A stretch of DNA of 64,000 nucleotides from Mucilaginibacter pedocola (GTDB taxonomy: Bacteria > Bacteroidota > Bacteroidia > Sphingobacteriales > Sphingobacteriaceae). Every line of letters begins with the position of its first letter. The first letter of the stretch is position 1. Shown one piece after another: positions 25,856 through 32,751 of this stretch. The notes beneath the pieces were generated by a model. That model was not told the DNA's origin. It worked only from the letters and a program-made list of their open reading frames with translations, and searched no databases. The stretch spans positions 186,001 to 250,000 of the forward strand of contig NZ_MBTF01000002.1 of NCBI RefSeq assembly GCF_002013915.1. The letters run 5' to 3'. A program made the position numbers and the translations under genes.

Positions 25856-25970
25856 AGAATCAAGAATTAAGAGCCAAGAATCAAGACGATATAAAAATCG
25901 TATTTCTTCTCCTAATTCTGCATTATTATAAAAAATTGTTCTTGAATCTCGATTCTTACATCTTGATTCT
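25856..25970. repeat. Imperfect inverted repeat in era-der spacer
   Basis: Arms 25856-25886 and 25940-25970 pair at 25 of 31 positions. Both are built of AGAATCAAGA words or their complement. The layout is like the inverted repeat at 6991-7049, which also sits between two co-directional genes. Confidence 0.5.
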
Positions 25971-25976
25971 GTTATG

Positions 25977-26852
25977 CTATTCGTACCCGAATTTTTTCAG
26001 GTAATTTTTTTTGCTGCGCCAGTCGGGGATAACCTTCACGAACATCTCCAGGAATATCTTACGCTGGAAAAACTCTTCCATATCGCGGCGGGCGTAAGTG
26101 CCAACGATTTTCAGCATTTTACCACCCTCGCCTATGATGATGTTCTTTTGCGATTCGCGCTCCACAATAATTTCGGCACTGATGCGGTAAAGCTTTTCAC
26201 CCTCCTGAAAGGCTGTAACAATTACCTCGGTGCTATAAGGTATCTCCTTTTTATATTGCTTCAGTATTTGTGCGCGAATCATCTCTGAGGCGAAGAAACG
26301 GTCGTTACGGTCCGTTAAAGCATCTTTCTCGTAATAAGCCGGGTGCTCGGGCAGGTTCTCTAATACAAAGTCCATAATGGCTTTTATATTATGATCGTGC
26401 AGGGCCGATATAGCGAAGATGGCCTTGGGCTGCAATTTCTCCTGCCAATATTCTACTTTTTCTTTAACCTCGTTTTCGTCGCTTTGGTCTATTTTGTTTA
26501 CCAGTACTACTAAAGGTGCGGTAGAGCCTTCTAGTTTCTTCAGTACGTCTTCCTCGTTGTATTCTTCGTGGATGTCGGTAACCAGCAGTATCAGGTCGGC
26601 ATCAACTATCGAACCCTCTACCTGGTGCATCATGCTTTCGTGCAGGGCGTAGTGGGGTTTGATAATGCCGGGGGTATCCGAAAATACCACCTGGTAGTCT
26701 TCCTCGTTAACGATACCCAAAATGCGGTGGCGCGTGGTTTGGGCCTTCGGGGTGATGATAGACATTTTTTCGCCCACGAGGGCGTTCATAAGGGTTGACT
26801 TACCCGCATTGGGCTTACCAATTATACTTACAAAACCTGCCTTGTGTGCCAT
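25977..26852 (-). CDS. era: GTPase Era
   Basis: The 291-residue protein has the G domain with GKPNAGKSTLM, DTPGI, and NKID, followed by a KH RNA-binding domain with IIGEGGKMLK. Era matures 16S rRNA and 30S subunits by binding the 3' end of 16S rRNA. It shares a symmetrical promoter region with the plus-strand initiator tRNA genes and is followed by der, so two ribosome-assembly GTPases are co-directional here. Confidence 0.97.
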   Translation of the reverse strand: MAHKAGFVSIIGKPNAGKSTLMNALVGEKMSIITPKAQTTRHRILGIVNEEDYQVVFSDTPGIIKPHYALHESMMHQVEGSIVDADLILLVTDIHEEYNEEDVLKKLEGSTAPLVVLVNKIDQSDENEVKEKVEYWQEKLQPKAIFAISALHDHNIKAIMDFVLENLPEHPAYYEKDALTDRNDRFFASEMIRAQILKQYKKEIPYSTEVIVTAFQEGEKLYRISAEIIVERESQKNIIIGEGGKMLKIVGTYARRDMEEFFQRKIFLEMFVKVIPDWRSKKNYLKKFGYE

Positions 26853-26873
26853 AGAAAAATAATTAAAATATTA

Positions 26874-26914
26874 TTTGGACTGCAAAGAAACGAATTATAT
26901 CTTTGCAGTCCAAT
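26874..26914. promoter_or_regulatory. Overlapping divergent promoters of era and initiator tRNA genes
   Basis: On the plus strand TTTG (26874-26877), 20 bases, and TATCTTTG (26898-26905) form a canonical Bacteroidota promoter for the tRNAs. The region is a 14-base inverted repeat (26875-26888 and 26900-26913, TTGGACTGCAAAGA), so the minus strand has a similar TTGG plus TTTCTTTG pair that can serve era. Confidence 0.65.
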
Positions 26915-26954
26915 TAAAACGGAGTGCAAAATTGCATTTTGACAATTGGAAACA

Positions 26955-26979
26955 ACTTTCTGAGGTTATGGCAGAAAGT
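26955..26979 (+). ncRNA. Leader hairpin upstream of initiator tRNA copy 1
   Basis: ACTTTCTG (26955-26962) pairs perfectly with CAGAAAGT (26972-26979) around the loop AGGTTATGG (26963-26971). Bases GGTTATG of the loop are complementary to CATAACC of the tRNA anticodon loop and stem. The hairpin ends 18 bases before the tRNA. It may be a structured leader, but no product is shown. Confidence 0.45.
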
Positions 26980-26997
26980 AATAAATACCAAAAATAG

Positions 26998-27070
<73 letters not shown>

Positions 27071-27080
27071 CCGAAAAAAG

Positions 27081-27111
27081 AAGGCCTCAAGTCCTCGGGA
27101 TTTGAGGCCTT
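27081..27111 (+). terminator. Hairpin after tRNA copy 1
   Basis: AAGGCCTCAA (27081-27090) pairs with TTGAGGCCTT (27102-27111), with an inner GTC/GAT pairing. It belongs to the recurring hairpin family at 27293, 32672 and 44341. Confidence 0.65.
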
Positions 27112-27170
27112 TGATTTCTAAACGGCGGGTGCAAAAACAAAACCCGGGCTTCCTTGTAGTAAAGGAACAA

Positions 27171-27195
27171 CATTGCAGAGGTTATGGCTGCGATG
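27171..27195 (+). ncRNA. Leader hairpin upstream of initiator tRNA copy 2
   Basis: CATTGCAG (27171-27178) pairs with CTGCGATG (27188-27195), including one G-T wobble, around the same loop AGGTTATGG (27179-27187). The stem differs from copy 1 in most positions but pairing is kept. GGAACAAC precedes both hairpins. It ends 13 bases before the tRNA. Confidence 0.45.
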
Positions 27196-27208
27196 AAAAT
27201 AAAAACGA

Positions 27209-27281
<73 letters not shown>

Positions 27282-27292
27282 CATAGAAGTAA

Positions 27293-27322
27293 AAAGCCTC
27301 AAGTCGGAAGATCTGAGGCTTT
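27293..27322. terminator. Hairpin after tRNA copy 2
   Basis: AAAGCCTCA (27293-27301) pairs with TGAGGCTTT (27314-27322), with inner GTC/GAT. A T-rich tail follows on the plus strand, and the GH106-like gene converges from the right. Confidence 0.75.
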
Positions 27323-27340
27323 CTTGTTTCCAATAGTTTT

Positions 27341-30300
27341 CTACTCGGCTATGAGCTTTACAGGCCCCAACAACCCTGATGGTAGCAATGGTGATCGCGC
27401 ATTATAAAAATCCCACGTAGTATAGGTGTATTTTTTAACAGCATCCGGTTGTGCATCGCCGATGAGGCGGTTAACCCATAAGTTGGTTACTCTAACTTCC
27501 AACTTATTTTTACCCGGATGAAGCGCCGTGCTTATATCTGTAAGAAATGGTTTTTTCCAAACAATACCCATGTTTTTACCATTTACGAATACTTCGGCTA
27601 AGTTTTTCACTTCCCCAAGATCAAGCCAAATTTTGGTTTGTTTTGCCAGCCATTTTCTAGGGACTTCAATAGTTTTCCGATAAGCCGCTGTGCCCGAAAA
27701 GTAGCGTATGCCTTTGTTGGCACTGGTGGCCCACGAACTTAGGCTGTCGGTGCTGATCATTTCAGGTGCGCCACGATCTTTTTGGAAATGAATCTCCCAG
27801 TTGCCAGTAAGTGACGCTAACAGCTTTTTAGGCTTAATTGGAATAACCACCTCATTTTTTAAGGTATTATCTTTAAAAATTACGAACACGGCGTCGGCTG
27901 GCGTAAGATGCAGATCTACAGTTGTTGCGTTATTGGCTATACGATACGTAACATTTTCTGTCTTGCCTGTTTCCGGGTGCCAGATAACGGGTACCTTTCC
28001 GGTTATCCTGAAGGTAGCAGCAACGTTTACCGATGTGTCTTCACGGTTGTTTACCCAGTAAATATCCTGTCCGGGCAGTTTCCGGTGTACATAAAGTAAT
28101 TGAGTATTGGCCGACGGCTTATTATACGCAAAGTCGGGTCTGATCTTTAATTGTTTAAGAACCCATTCCAGCGACTGCCCTTTAAAAACATTGGGCTTTC
28201 CAGTGTTCCAAAGTTCATCTACGATCCGTTTAAATTCATCAGCACCATCGGTCAGGCTGGGGGTGCAAACCGGAACCTCGCCGGTAACAACGGCTCCGCC
28301 GTTAATAAGCAGGCGCAGCTTTCTCAGCACCGGTAACGACATTCGTCGGGCATTTTCATCTAATACCAACACACGGTATCGCATGCCGCTTGGTGTAGCC
28401 AATAAGCCATTTTTTACCTGCAACAGGCGCATCAGGGCATCCGGGTTTATAAAATCATAATTATAACCCTCCGGTATTTCGGGCAATTTATTGCCAAAAA
28501 GCGAGGTTACATTCTCGTCTTCTCCATAGTAGTAAACAATATCGGCTACAAAACGGCCCTGCTGCAATAAGTAGGCACTTCTCGATAAGTAATCCGTCCA
28601 GGCATGTGCCTGGTTGGCCCAGGTTTGGTTACGGGTAAACCATTGCCCGCAGGGCCCGAGCGTCATTCCCGGTTTATCATCAGTGGGTTGATGTGCCGAA
28701 GTATGTATTACAAAGCGGTTGATGCCGTTGGCCAACTCCAGGTCAGCAACCGGTTTCAGGGCTTGCGGATCATATTGGTCGCCCTGTCCTTCAGAGGCAA
28801 CCGTGGTAAATGATTCTGCTGCTGCTATATTTTGCCCGTATATATGCGCTACCGATGCCGATTCGCGGTCATCTATACGATGGCAATAAAACCCGCCAAA
28901 GGGCATAGGGGCGGGCATCCACATAGCCCCCATAGGTATTGCCGCACGCCGCTTCACGTCCATTCCATCCGCCAGCATCGAACGCATGAACTCGTGGGAT
29001 TCGGAATAACGCTTCATGCCGTATGCCTCAAGTATATCGGTCAACTGATCATAATGATACTCCGACAACATTTGTATCAACGTTTGCCGAAAATCCCAAA
29101 GAAAGTTTTCACTCGCGCGTGCGCTTTTAATTACTTGCCCGGTAAGAACCGGCATCCACGGTATCATACTATACCCCCGGCGTTTCTCGAACTGTTTTAA
29201 AAGGCCGTCTGTCCAATTTTGCGAGCCCGCCTCCCAGCTGTCGGTTATTACATATTGCAAACTGCCCCTTACGCCCATTTGGCCACCCACAGCATTTTTA
29301 TATTTATCCAGATACGTCTGGTAGTAATGTGTTATTGCTGCGGAGTCCAGTTTATCCACTTCAAGCCCGGTAGCTTCGGGTGTTGCCGGATGATTTGTTT
29401 TTCCGATAAGCGAATAGCCGAAGCGCAAAATACACCAATTGCCGGCCGGGGCGGCCCAGTTCAGGCCCCCGCTATCATCTATTTTGTCGGTAATATCCAG
29501 CACCATCTTCGGGTCTACCATACCTGTAGTATCGGACGCTGTATCTTCATAAACAGCGCCTTCAATAGAGAATGCTGCCTTCTGTTCAAATTTGTTTACG
29601 TGTGGCGAAGTGTGTAGTGCCAGCTCTGCTATTGCCGCTCCTTCGGCGTTAAAAGATAAACGGTAATAACGGGCAGTAGTGGCCGGGAAAGCAATGGTAA
29701 CCTGTGCCCCGCTCGATGGCACTTTGCTTATCGATTGGAAATCGGTGCCATTGTCGCTCTTTTCCAGTACTGCGTTTTGTCCGCTAAAGGTGCCCGTAAC
29801 CGCATAGATAGTTACCGGTCTTTCAAAAGCAAACCGGATCCAGGTGTGGCGGCTAATGGTGTCTTTTGGCAATATCGCAGTATTGGTAAGGTCGCCATCT
29901 GTAAGTTGCTCTAAATTAAAATTGCCCCCGCTGACAGTTACGGCTGGTTTCAGCACGCGGATGGGCAAACCGCTATCGGGTAGTTTATAGGCGATCACTT
30001 TTATATCCTTTGCATATTGAGGCGTTGGCCGATTAGTGGGGTTATCCAGCCCGGGAATCATGGTATAAGGAATATTTTGGAAAGGGCCGGTTATGGCCGG
30101 GGGCTTAGGAATAGCCTGGTGGATGGTTTTGCCACCCGTAACGAATGTTTCGCTCCACACATATTTTTTCATGCCATCTTGAGGCGGCACCCAGGGGCCG
30201 CCGCTCTGGCTCCAGCCCGGCGAACCGGCAATTGCCATTTCCAGTTTCAGGGAATCGGCAAGGCGTGTGGTGTAACGGAAGGCATCTTGCCATTCCGGCG

Positions 30301-30583
30301 TCATGTATATCAGGCGCTTTTCTACACGTTGCGGCGTGGTCATGGCCGCATCAAAGTTTTGAAAGCCGGCAATGCCCGCGCTTTTCATCCAGGCCAGGTC
30401 TTTATGAATACCCTCTTTTGTAATATTACCATTCATCCAGTGCCACCAAACACGAGGCTTTGCTACAGCCGGGGGGCTAACAAAGTTTTGGTACAGGGTA
30501 TCTGTTTTTTGCTGCGCTTCGGCATTCGAAAAAAAGCAGGTCGTTTTCAGGAATATGATAATTGCAGTAAGGTACTTTTTCAT
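27341..30583 (-). CDS. Secreted GH106-like glycoside hydrolase (alpha-L-rhamnosidase family)
   Basis: The 1080-residue protein has a signal peptide (about residues 1-23) and begins with PRVWWHWMNGNITKEGIHKD, typical of the GH106 family of alpha-L-rhamnosidases. A TIM-barrel region, a jelly-roll domain around residues 200-320 (VTIYAVTGTFSG) and a C-terminal GH2-like sugar-binding domain (WLDLGEVKNLAEVFVNGK, GVTNLWVNRLIGD-like region) follow. Rhamnosidases cut terminal L-rhamnose from plant polysaccharides or glycosides. It is a single gene with an 18-base palindrome just upstream as likely operator. No SusC/D pair is next to it. Confidence 0.88.
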   Translation of the reverse strand: MKKYLTAIIIFLKTTCFFSNAEAQQKTDTLYQNFVSPPAVAKPRVWWHWMNGNITKEGIHKDLAWMKSAGIAGFQNFDAAMTTPQRVEKRLIYMTPEWQDAFRYTTRLADSLKLEMAIAGSPGWSQSGGPWVPPQDGMKKYVWSETFVTGGKTIHQAIPKPPAITGPFQNIPYTMIPGLDNPTNRPTPQYAKDIKVIAYKLPDSGLPIRVLKPAVTVSGGNFNLEQLTDGDLTNTAILPKDTISRHTWIRFAFERPVTIYAVTGTFSGQNAVLEKSDNGTDFQSISKVPSSGAQVTIAFPATTARYYRLSFNAEGAAIAELALHTSPHVNKFEQKAAFSIEGAVYEDTASDTTGMVDPKMVLDITDKIDDSGGLNWAAPAGNWCILRFGYSLIGKTNHPATPEATGLEVDKLDSAAITHYYQTYLDKYKNAVGGQMGVRGSLQYVITDSWEAGSQNWTDGLLKQFEKRRGYSMIPWMPVLTGQVIKSARASENFLWDFRQTLIQMLSEYHYDQLTDILEAYGMKRYSESHEFMRSMLADGMDVKRRAAIPMGAMWMPAPMPFGGFYCHRIDDRESASVAHIYGQNIAAAESFTTVASEGQGDQYDPQALKPVADLELANGINRFVIHTSAHQPTDDKPGMTLGPCGQWFTRNQTWANQAHAWTDYLSRSAYLLQQGRFVADIVYYYGEDENVTSLFGNKLPEIPEGYNYDFINPDALMRLLQVKNGLLATPSGMRYRVLVLDENARRMSLPVLRKLRLLINGGAVVTGEVPVCTPSLTDGADEFKRIVDELWNTGKPNVFKGQSLEWVLKQLKIRPDFAYNKPSANTQLLYVHRKLPGQDIYWVNNREDTSVNVAATFRITGKVPVIWHPETGKTENVTYRIANNATTVDLHLTPADAVFVIFKDNTLKNEVVIPIKPKKLLASLTGNWEIHFQKDRGAPEMISTDSLSSWATSANKGIRYFSGTAAYRKTIEVPRKWLAKQTKIWLDLGEVKNLAEVFVNGKNMGIVWKKPFLTDISTALHPGKNKLEVRVTNLWVNRLIGDAQPDAVKKYTYTTWDFYNARSPLLPSGLLGPVKLIAE

Positions 30584-30597
30584 TATTTAGGATATCA

Positions 30598-30620
30598 TGC
30601 TAAATTAATTTAGCACGTGC
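30598..30620. promoter_or_regulatory. Perfect 18-base palindrome upstream of GH106-like gene
   Basis: TGCTAAATTAATTTAGCA (30598-30615) is a perfect palindrome 15 bases from the start codon, and GCACGTGC (30613-30620), a second perfect palindrome, overlaps its end. A dimeric regulator could bind here. Confidence 0.5.
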
Positions 30621-30661
30621 GATTAGCCGTCCTGTACTGTCTGTTGCTTCGCCTGAAAATT

Positions 30662-30695
30662 AAGAAGCCTCAAGCCGAAAGGCTCAAGGCTTCTT
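30662..30695 (-). terminator. Hairpin terminator after alpha/beta hydrolase gene
   Basis: AAGAAGCCT (30662-30670) pairs with AGGCTTCTT (30687-30695), with an inner AGCC-GAAA-GGCT stem. It is 29 bases downstream of the hydrolase stop, and a T-rich run follows on the minus strand. Confidence 0.8.
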
Positions 30696-30723
30696 GTTGG
30701 AGCAGATCTGCTTGTAAAGGGGT

Positions 30724-31692
30724 TTACTTAGGCAATGTTTCCATAAATTTCATTATCTCCGCGCCAATTTCTTCCACGTGAGTTTCCAGGGCAAAGTGGC
30801 CTGTGTTATAAAGTACTACTTTGGCATTGGGCAGGTCTTTTTTATACGCCTCGGCGCCTGCCGGCAAAAAGTACGGGTCTTTATTGCCCCAAACGGCTAA
30901 CAATTTGGGTTGGTGCGACCTGAAATAGGCATGAAAGGCCGGGTATAGGGCAACATTGGTTCGGTAATCGCGCAGGATATCAAGCTGTATATCGGCAGCT
31001 CCGGGGCGGTCAAGGAAGTGCTGGTCAAGCGTGTAGGTTTCGGGTGCTATCGCGGTTTTATCAGCCACGCCTTCCTCATATTGCCAGCGGGTTATTTTCA
31101 TGGTAAACGATTCGTGTAACGCTTCACGGTTTTCTTTGCTTGGGTTTTCCCAGTATTTTTTAATAGGGTTCCAGCCGTAGCTTAGCCCTTCTTCATACGC
31201 ATTACCGTTTTGCGATATGATGCCGGTTATCTTTTCCGGGTTGGCCATAGCCAGCCTAAGTCCGGTTGGTGCGCCATAATCAAAAATATAAACCGCAAAG
31301 CGCTTAACGCCAAGTTGGTCAATAAAGGCTTGTATGGTTTTGGTGAAGTTATCGAACGTGTACTCAAATTGATCCTTCGCGGGCATATCCGAAAAACCGA
31401 AACCCGGTAGGTCGGGAGCCAGCACGTGGTATTTCTCGCTTAAAATGGGGATAAGGTTGCGGTACATGAACGACGATGTTGGGTAGCCATGCAGCAGCAG
31501 TATAACCGGTGCATTTGCCGGCCCGGCCTCTCTGTAGAATAAATTAATGCCGTTTGCCGAGATGCTTTTAAACTTTACTTGATTCGTTTTCATACTTGTC
31601 GATTTGATTTGTTTAACGTTTTGTGAATAAGCGCCCGGTATTGCTAAGAGCAGCAAAACGAGCATTCCGATAGATGATGTAAGCTGTTTCAT
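30724..31692 (-). CDS. Exported alpha/beta hydrolase with Asp nucleophile
   Basis: The 322-residue protein has a signal peptide (residues 1-23) and an alpha/beta-hydrolase fold: LLLHGYPTSSFMYR oxyanion region, nucleophile elbow YIFDYGAP, GNKDPYF acid region and NTGHFALETH catalytic His. An Asp in place of Ser at the elbow is typical of haloalkane dehalogenases and epoxide hydrolases. It is divergent from the LysR gene, with an exact TACTTTTG (31707-31714, minus strand) at -7 and LysR-like sites further upstream. Substrate is not known. Confidence 0.85.
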   Translation of the reverse strand: MKQLTSSIGMLVLLLLAIPGAYSQNVKQIKSTSMKTNQVKFKSISANGINLFYREAGPANAPVILLLHGYPTSSFMYRNLIPILSEKYHVLAPDLPGFGFSDMPAKDQFEYTFDNFTKTIQAFIDQLGVKRFAVYIFDYGAPTGLRLAMANPEKITGIISQNGNAYEEGLSYGWNPIKKYWENPSKENREALHESFTMKITRWQYEEGVADKTAIAPETYTLDQHFLDRPGAADIQLDILRDYRTNVALYPAFHAYFRSHQPKLLAVWGNKDPYFLPAGAEAYKKDLPNAKVVLYNTGHFALETHVEEIGAEIMKFMETLPK

Positions 31693-31706
31693 ATTTTTTT
31701 GATGAT

Positions 31707-31714
31707 CAAAAGTA
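31707..31714 (-). promoter_or_regulatory. -7 element of the alpha/beta hydrolase gene
   Basis: TACTTTTG on the minus strand is an exact TAnnTTTG match, 14 bases before the ATG. The LysR-like sites at 31740-31778 lie further upstream, where an activator would act. Confidence 0.55.
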
Positions 31715-31739
31715 TTGGCTATATTTGATTGTTAAAAAC

Positions 31740-31778
31740 GATTTATATTGATTATATAAATCATAATTAATGATTTAT
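31740..31778. promoter_or_regulatory. LysR-type operator with three GATTTAT half-sites
   Basis: GATTTATAT (31740-31748) and ATATAAATC (31754-31762) form a perfect inverted repeat, and ATAAATCAT (31756-31764) with ATGATTTAT (31770-31778) a second one. The last copy overlaps the LysR start codon at 31777, which points to autoregulation. Confidence 0.6.
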
Positions 31779-32661
31779 GAATACAAACGATCTTAAAATA
31801 TTCGAGGCGGTTATAAAGCATTATAGCTTCACTAAAGCAGCGGAGACGATGTTTACGGTACAGTCTAACGTAACTGCACGGATAAAGAATTTAGAGGAGG
31901 AGTTTGGTGCGCCGCTATTTATTCGTAACGCCCGGAAGATAACCTTAACACCTGCAGGCGAAATATTGTCGCGCTATTCGAAGCAGATGATCCATTTGGT
32001 AGAGGAGGCCCGCAACGAGATACAAAGTGCCGATTCCCTTTCGGGGCACTTAAAAATTGGCTGCATAGAAACTACTATGGTTTTGAAGGTGCCCGATCTG
32101 CTGAACCGTTTTGCAGATATCCATCCCGGGGTAGACCTCGAATTTAAATCGGCCATGCGCGCCGACCTGATAAAGGATGTGCTTAATTACACACTGGATG
32201 CGGCTTTTGTTCCGGCTCCAATAAGTATTGCCGGCCTAAACTCGGAACCGGTGAGCGAGGATGAATTAATTATTTTGGCTCCTACTAAAACCGAGAGCTT
32301 GCAAGCGGTGCAGGGGCAGCAGGCACCGGTGAAAATAATTGTATTTGACGAGGGCTGCGTTTTTAGGACGCGATTGGAATCTTGGCTGAGCGCTCATGGC
32401 ATTATACAATACAAGCCACTGGTTGTAAATTCACTTGAGGGCGTTGTGAATTTTGTTGAGGCGGGGTTGGGCATAAGCTTGCTTCCGGCGGAGATAATTG
32501 AAAGGTACTACAGTGAACGAAATATAAAAACCTTTGCAATAGCCGAGGCGCTGGGCCGTATGAGCACTGTGCTCATTTCGCGTAATAACGTAGCACCTAC
32601 AAAAGCGCTGAATGAGTTTATTAATGTATTCAGGGCCGGGTTAGCTTCTCTTGCCGTGTAA
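31777..32661 (+). CDS. LysR-family transcriptional regulator
   Basis: The 294-residue protein has the N-terminal winged helix-turn-helix (FEAVIKHYSFTKAAETM, VQSNVTARIKNLEEEFGAPLF) and a C-terminal periplasmic-binding-protein-like effector domain. It starts inside its own operator and is divergent from the hydrolase gene, so it probably activates that gene in response to a small molecule related to the substrate. It ends at a bidirectional terminator hairpin. Confidence 0.95.
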   Translation: MNTNDLKIFEAVIKHYSFTKAAETMFTVQSNVTARIKNLEEEFGAPLFIRNARKITLTPAGEILSRYSKQMIHLVEEARNEIQSADSLSGHLKIGCIETTMVLKVPDLLNRFADIHPGVDLEFKSAMRADLIKDVLNYTLDAAFVPAPISIAGLNSEPVSEDELIILAPTKTESLQAVQGQQAPVKIIVFDEGCVFRTRLESWLSAHGIIQYKPLVVNSLEGVVNFVEAGLGISLLPAEIIERYYSERNIKTFAIAEALGRMSTVLISRNNVAPTKALNEFINVFRAGLASLAV

Positions 32662-32671
32662 TTTTATATAA

Positions 32672-32703
32672 TTAAGGCTCAAACCAAAAGATCTGAGCCT
32701 TAA
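32672..32703. terminator. Bidirectional hairpin between LysR and GH lipoprotein genes
   Basis: TTAAGGCTCA (32672-32681) pairs with TGAGCCTTAA (32694-32703). It keeps the CTCA-A...GAT-N-TGAG layout of the hairpins at 27081, 27293 and 44341, with a swapped outer stem (GGCTC/GAGCC). Confidence 0.8.
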
Positions 32704-32751
32704 TTATTGATGATTTGTATATGCTTTGGCTAAAATTGCCGGCTTTGACGG

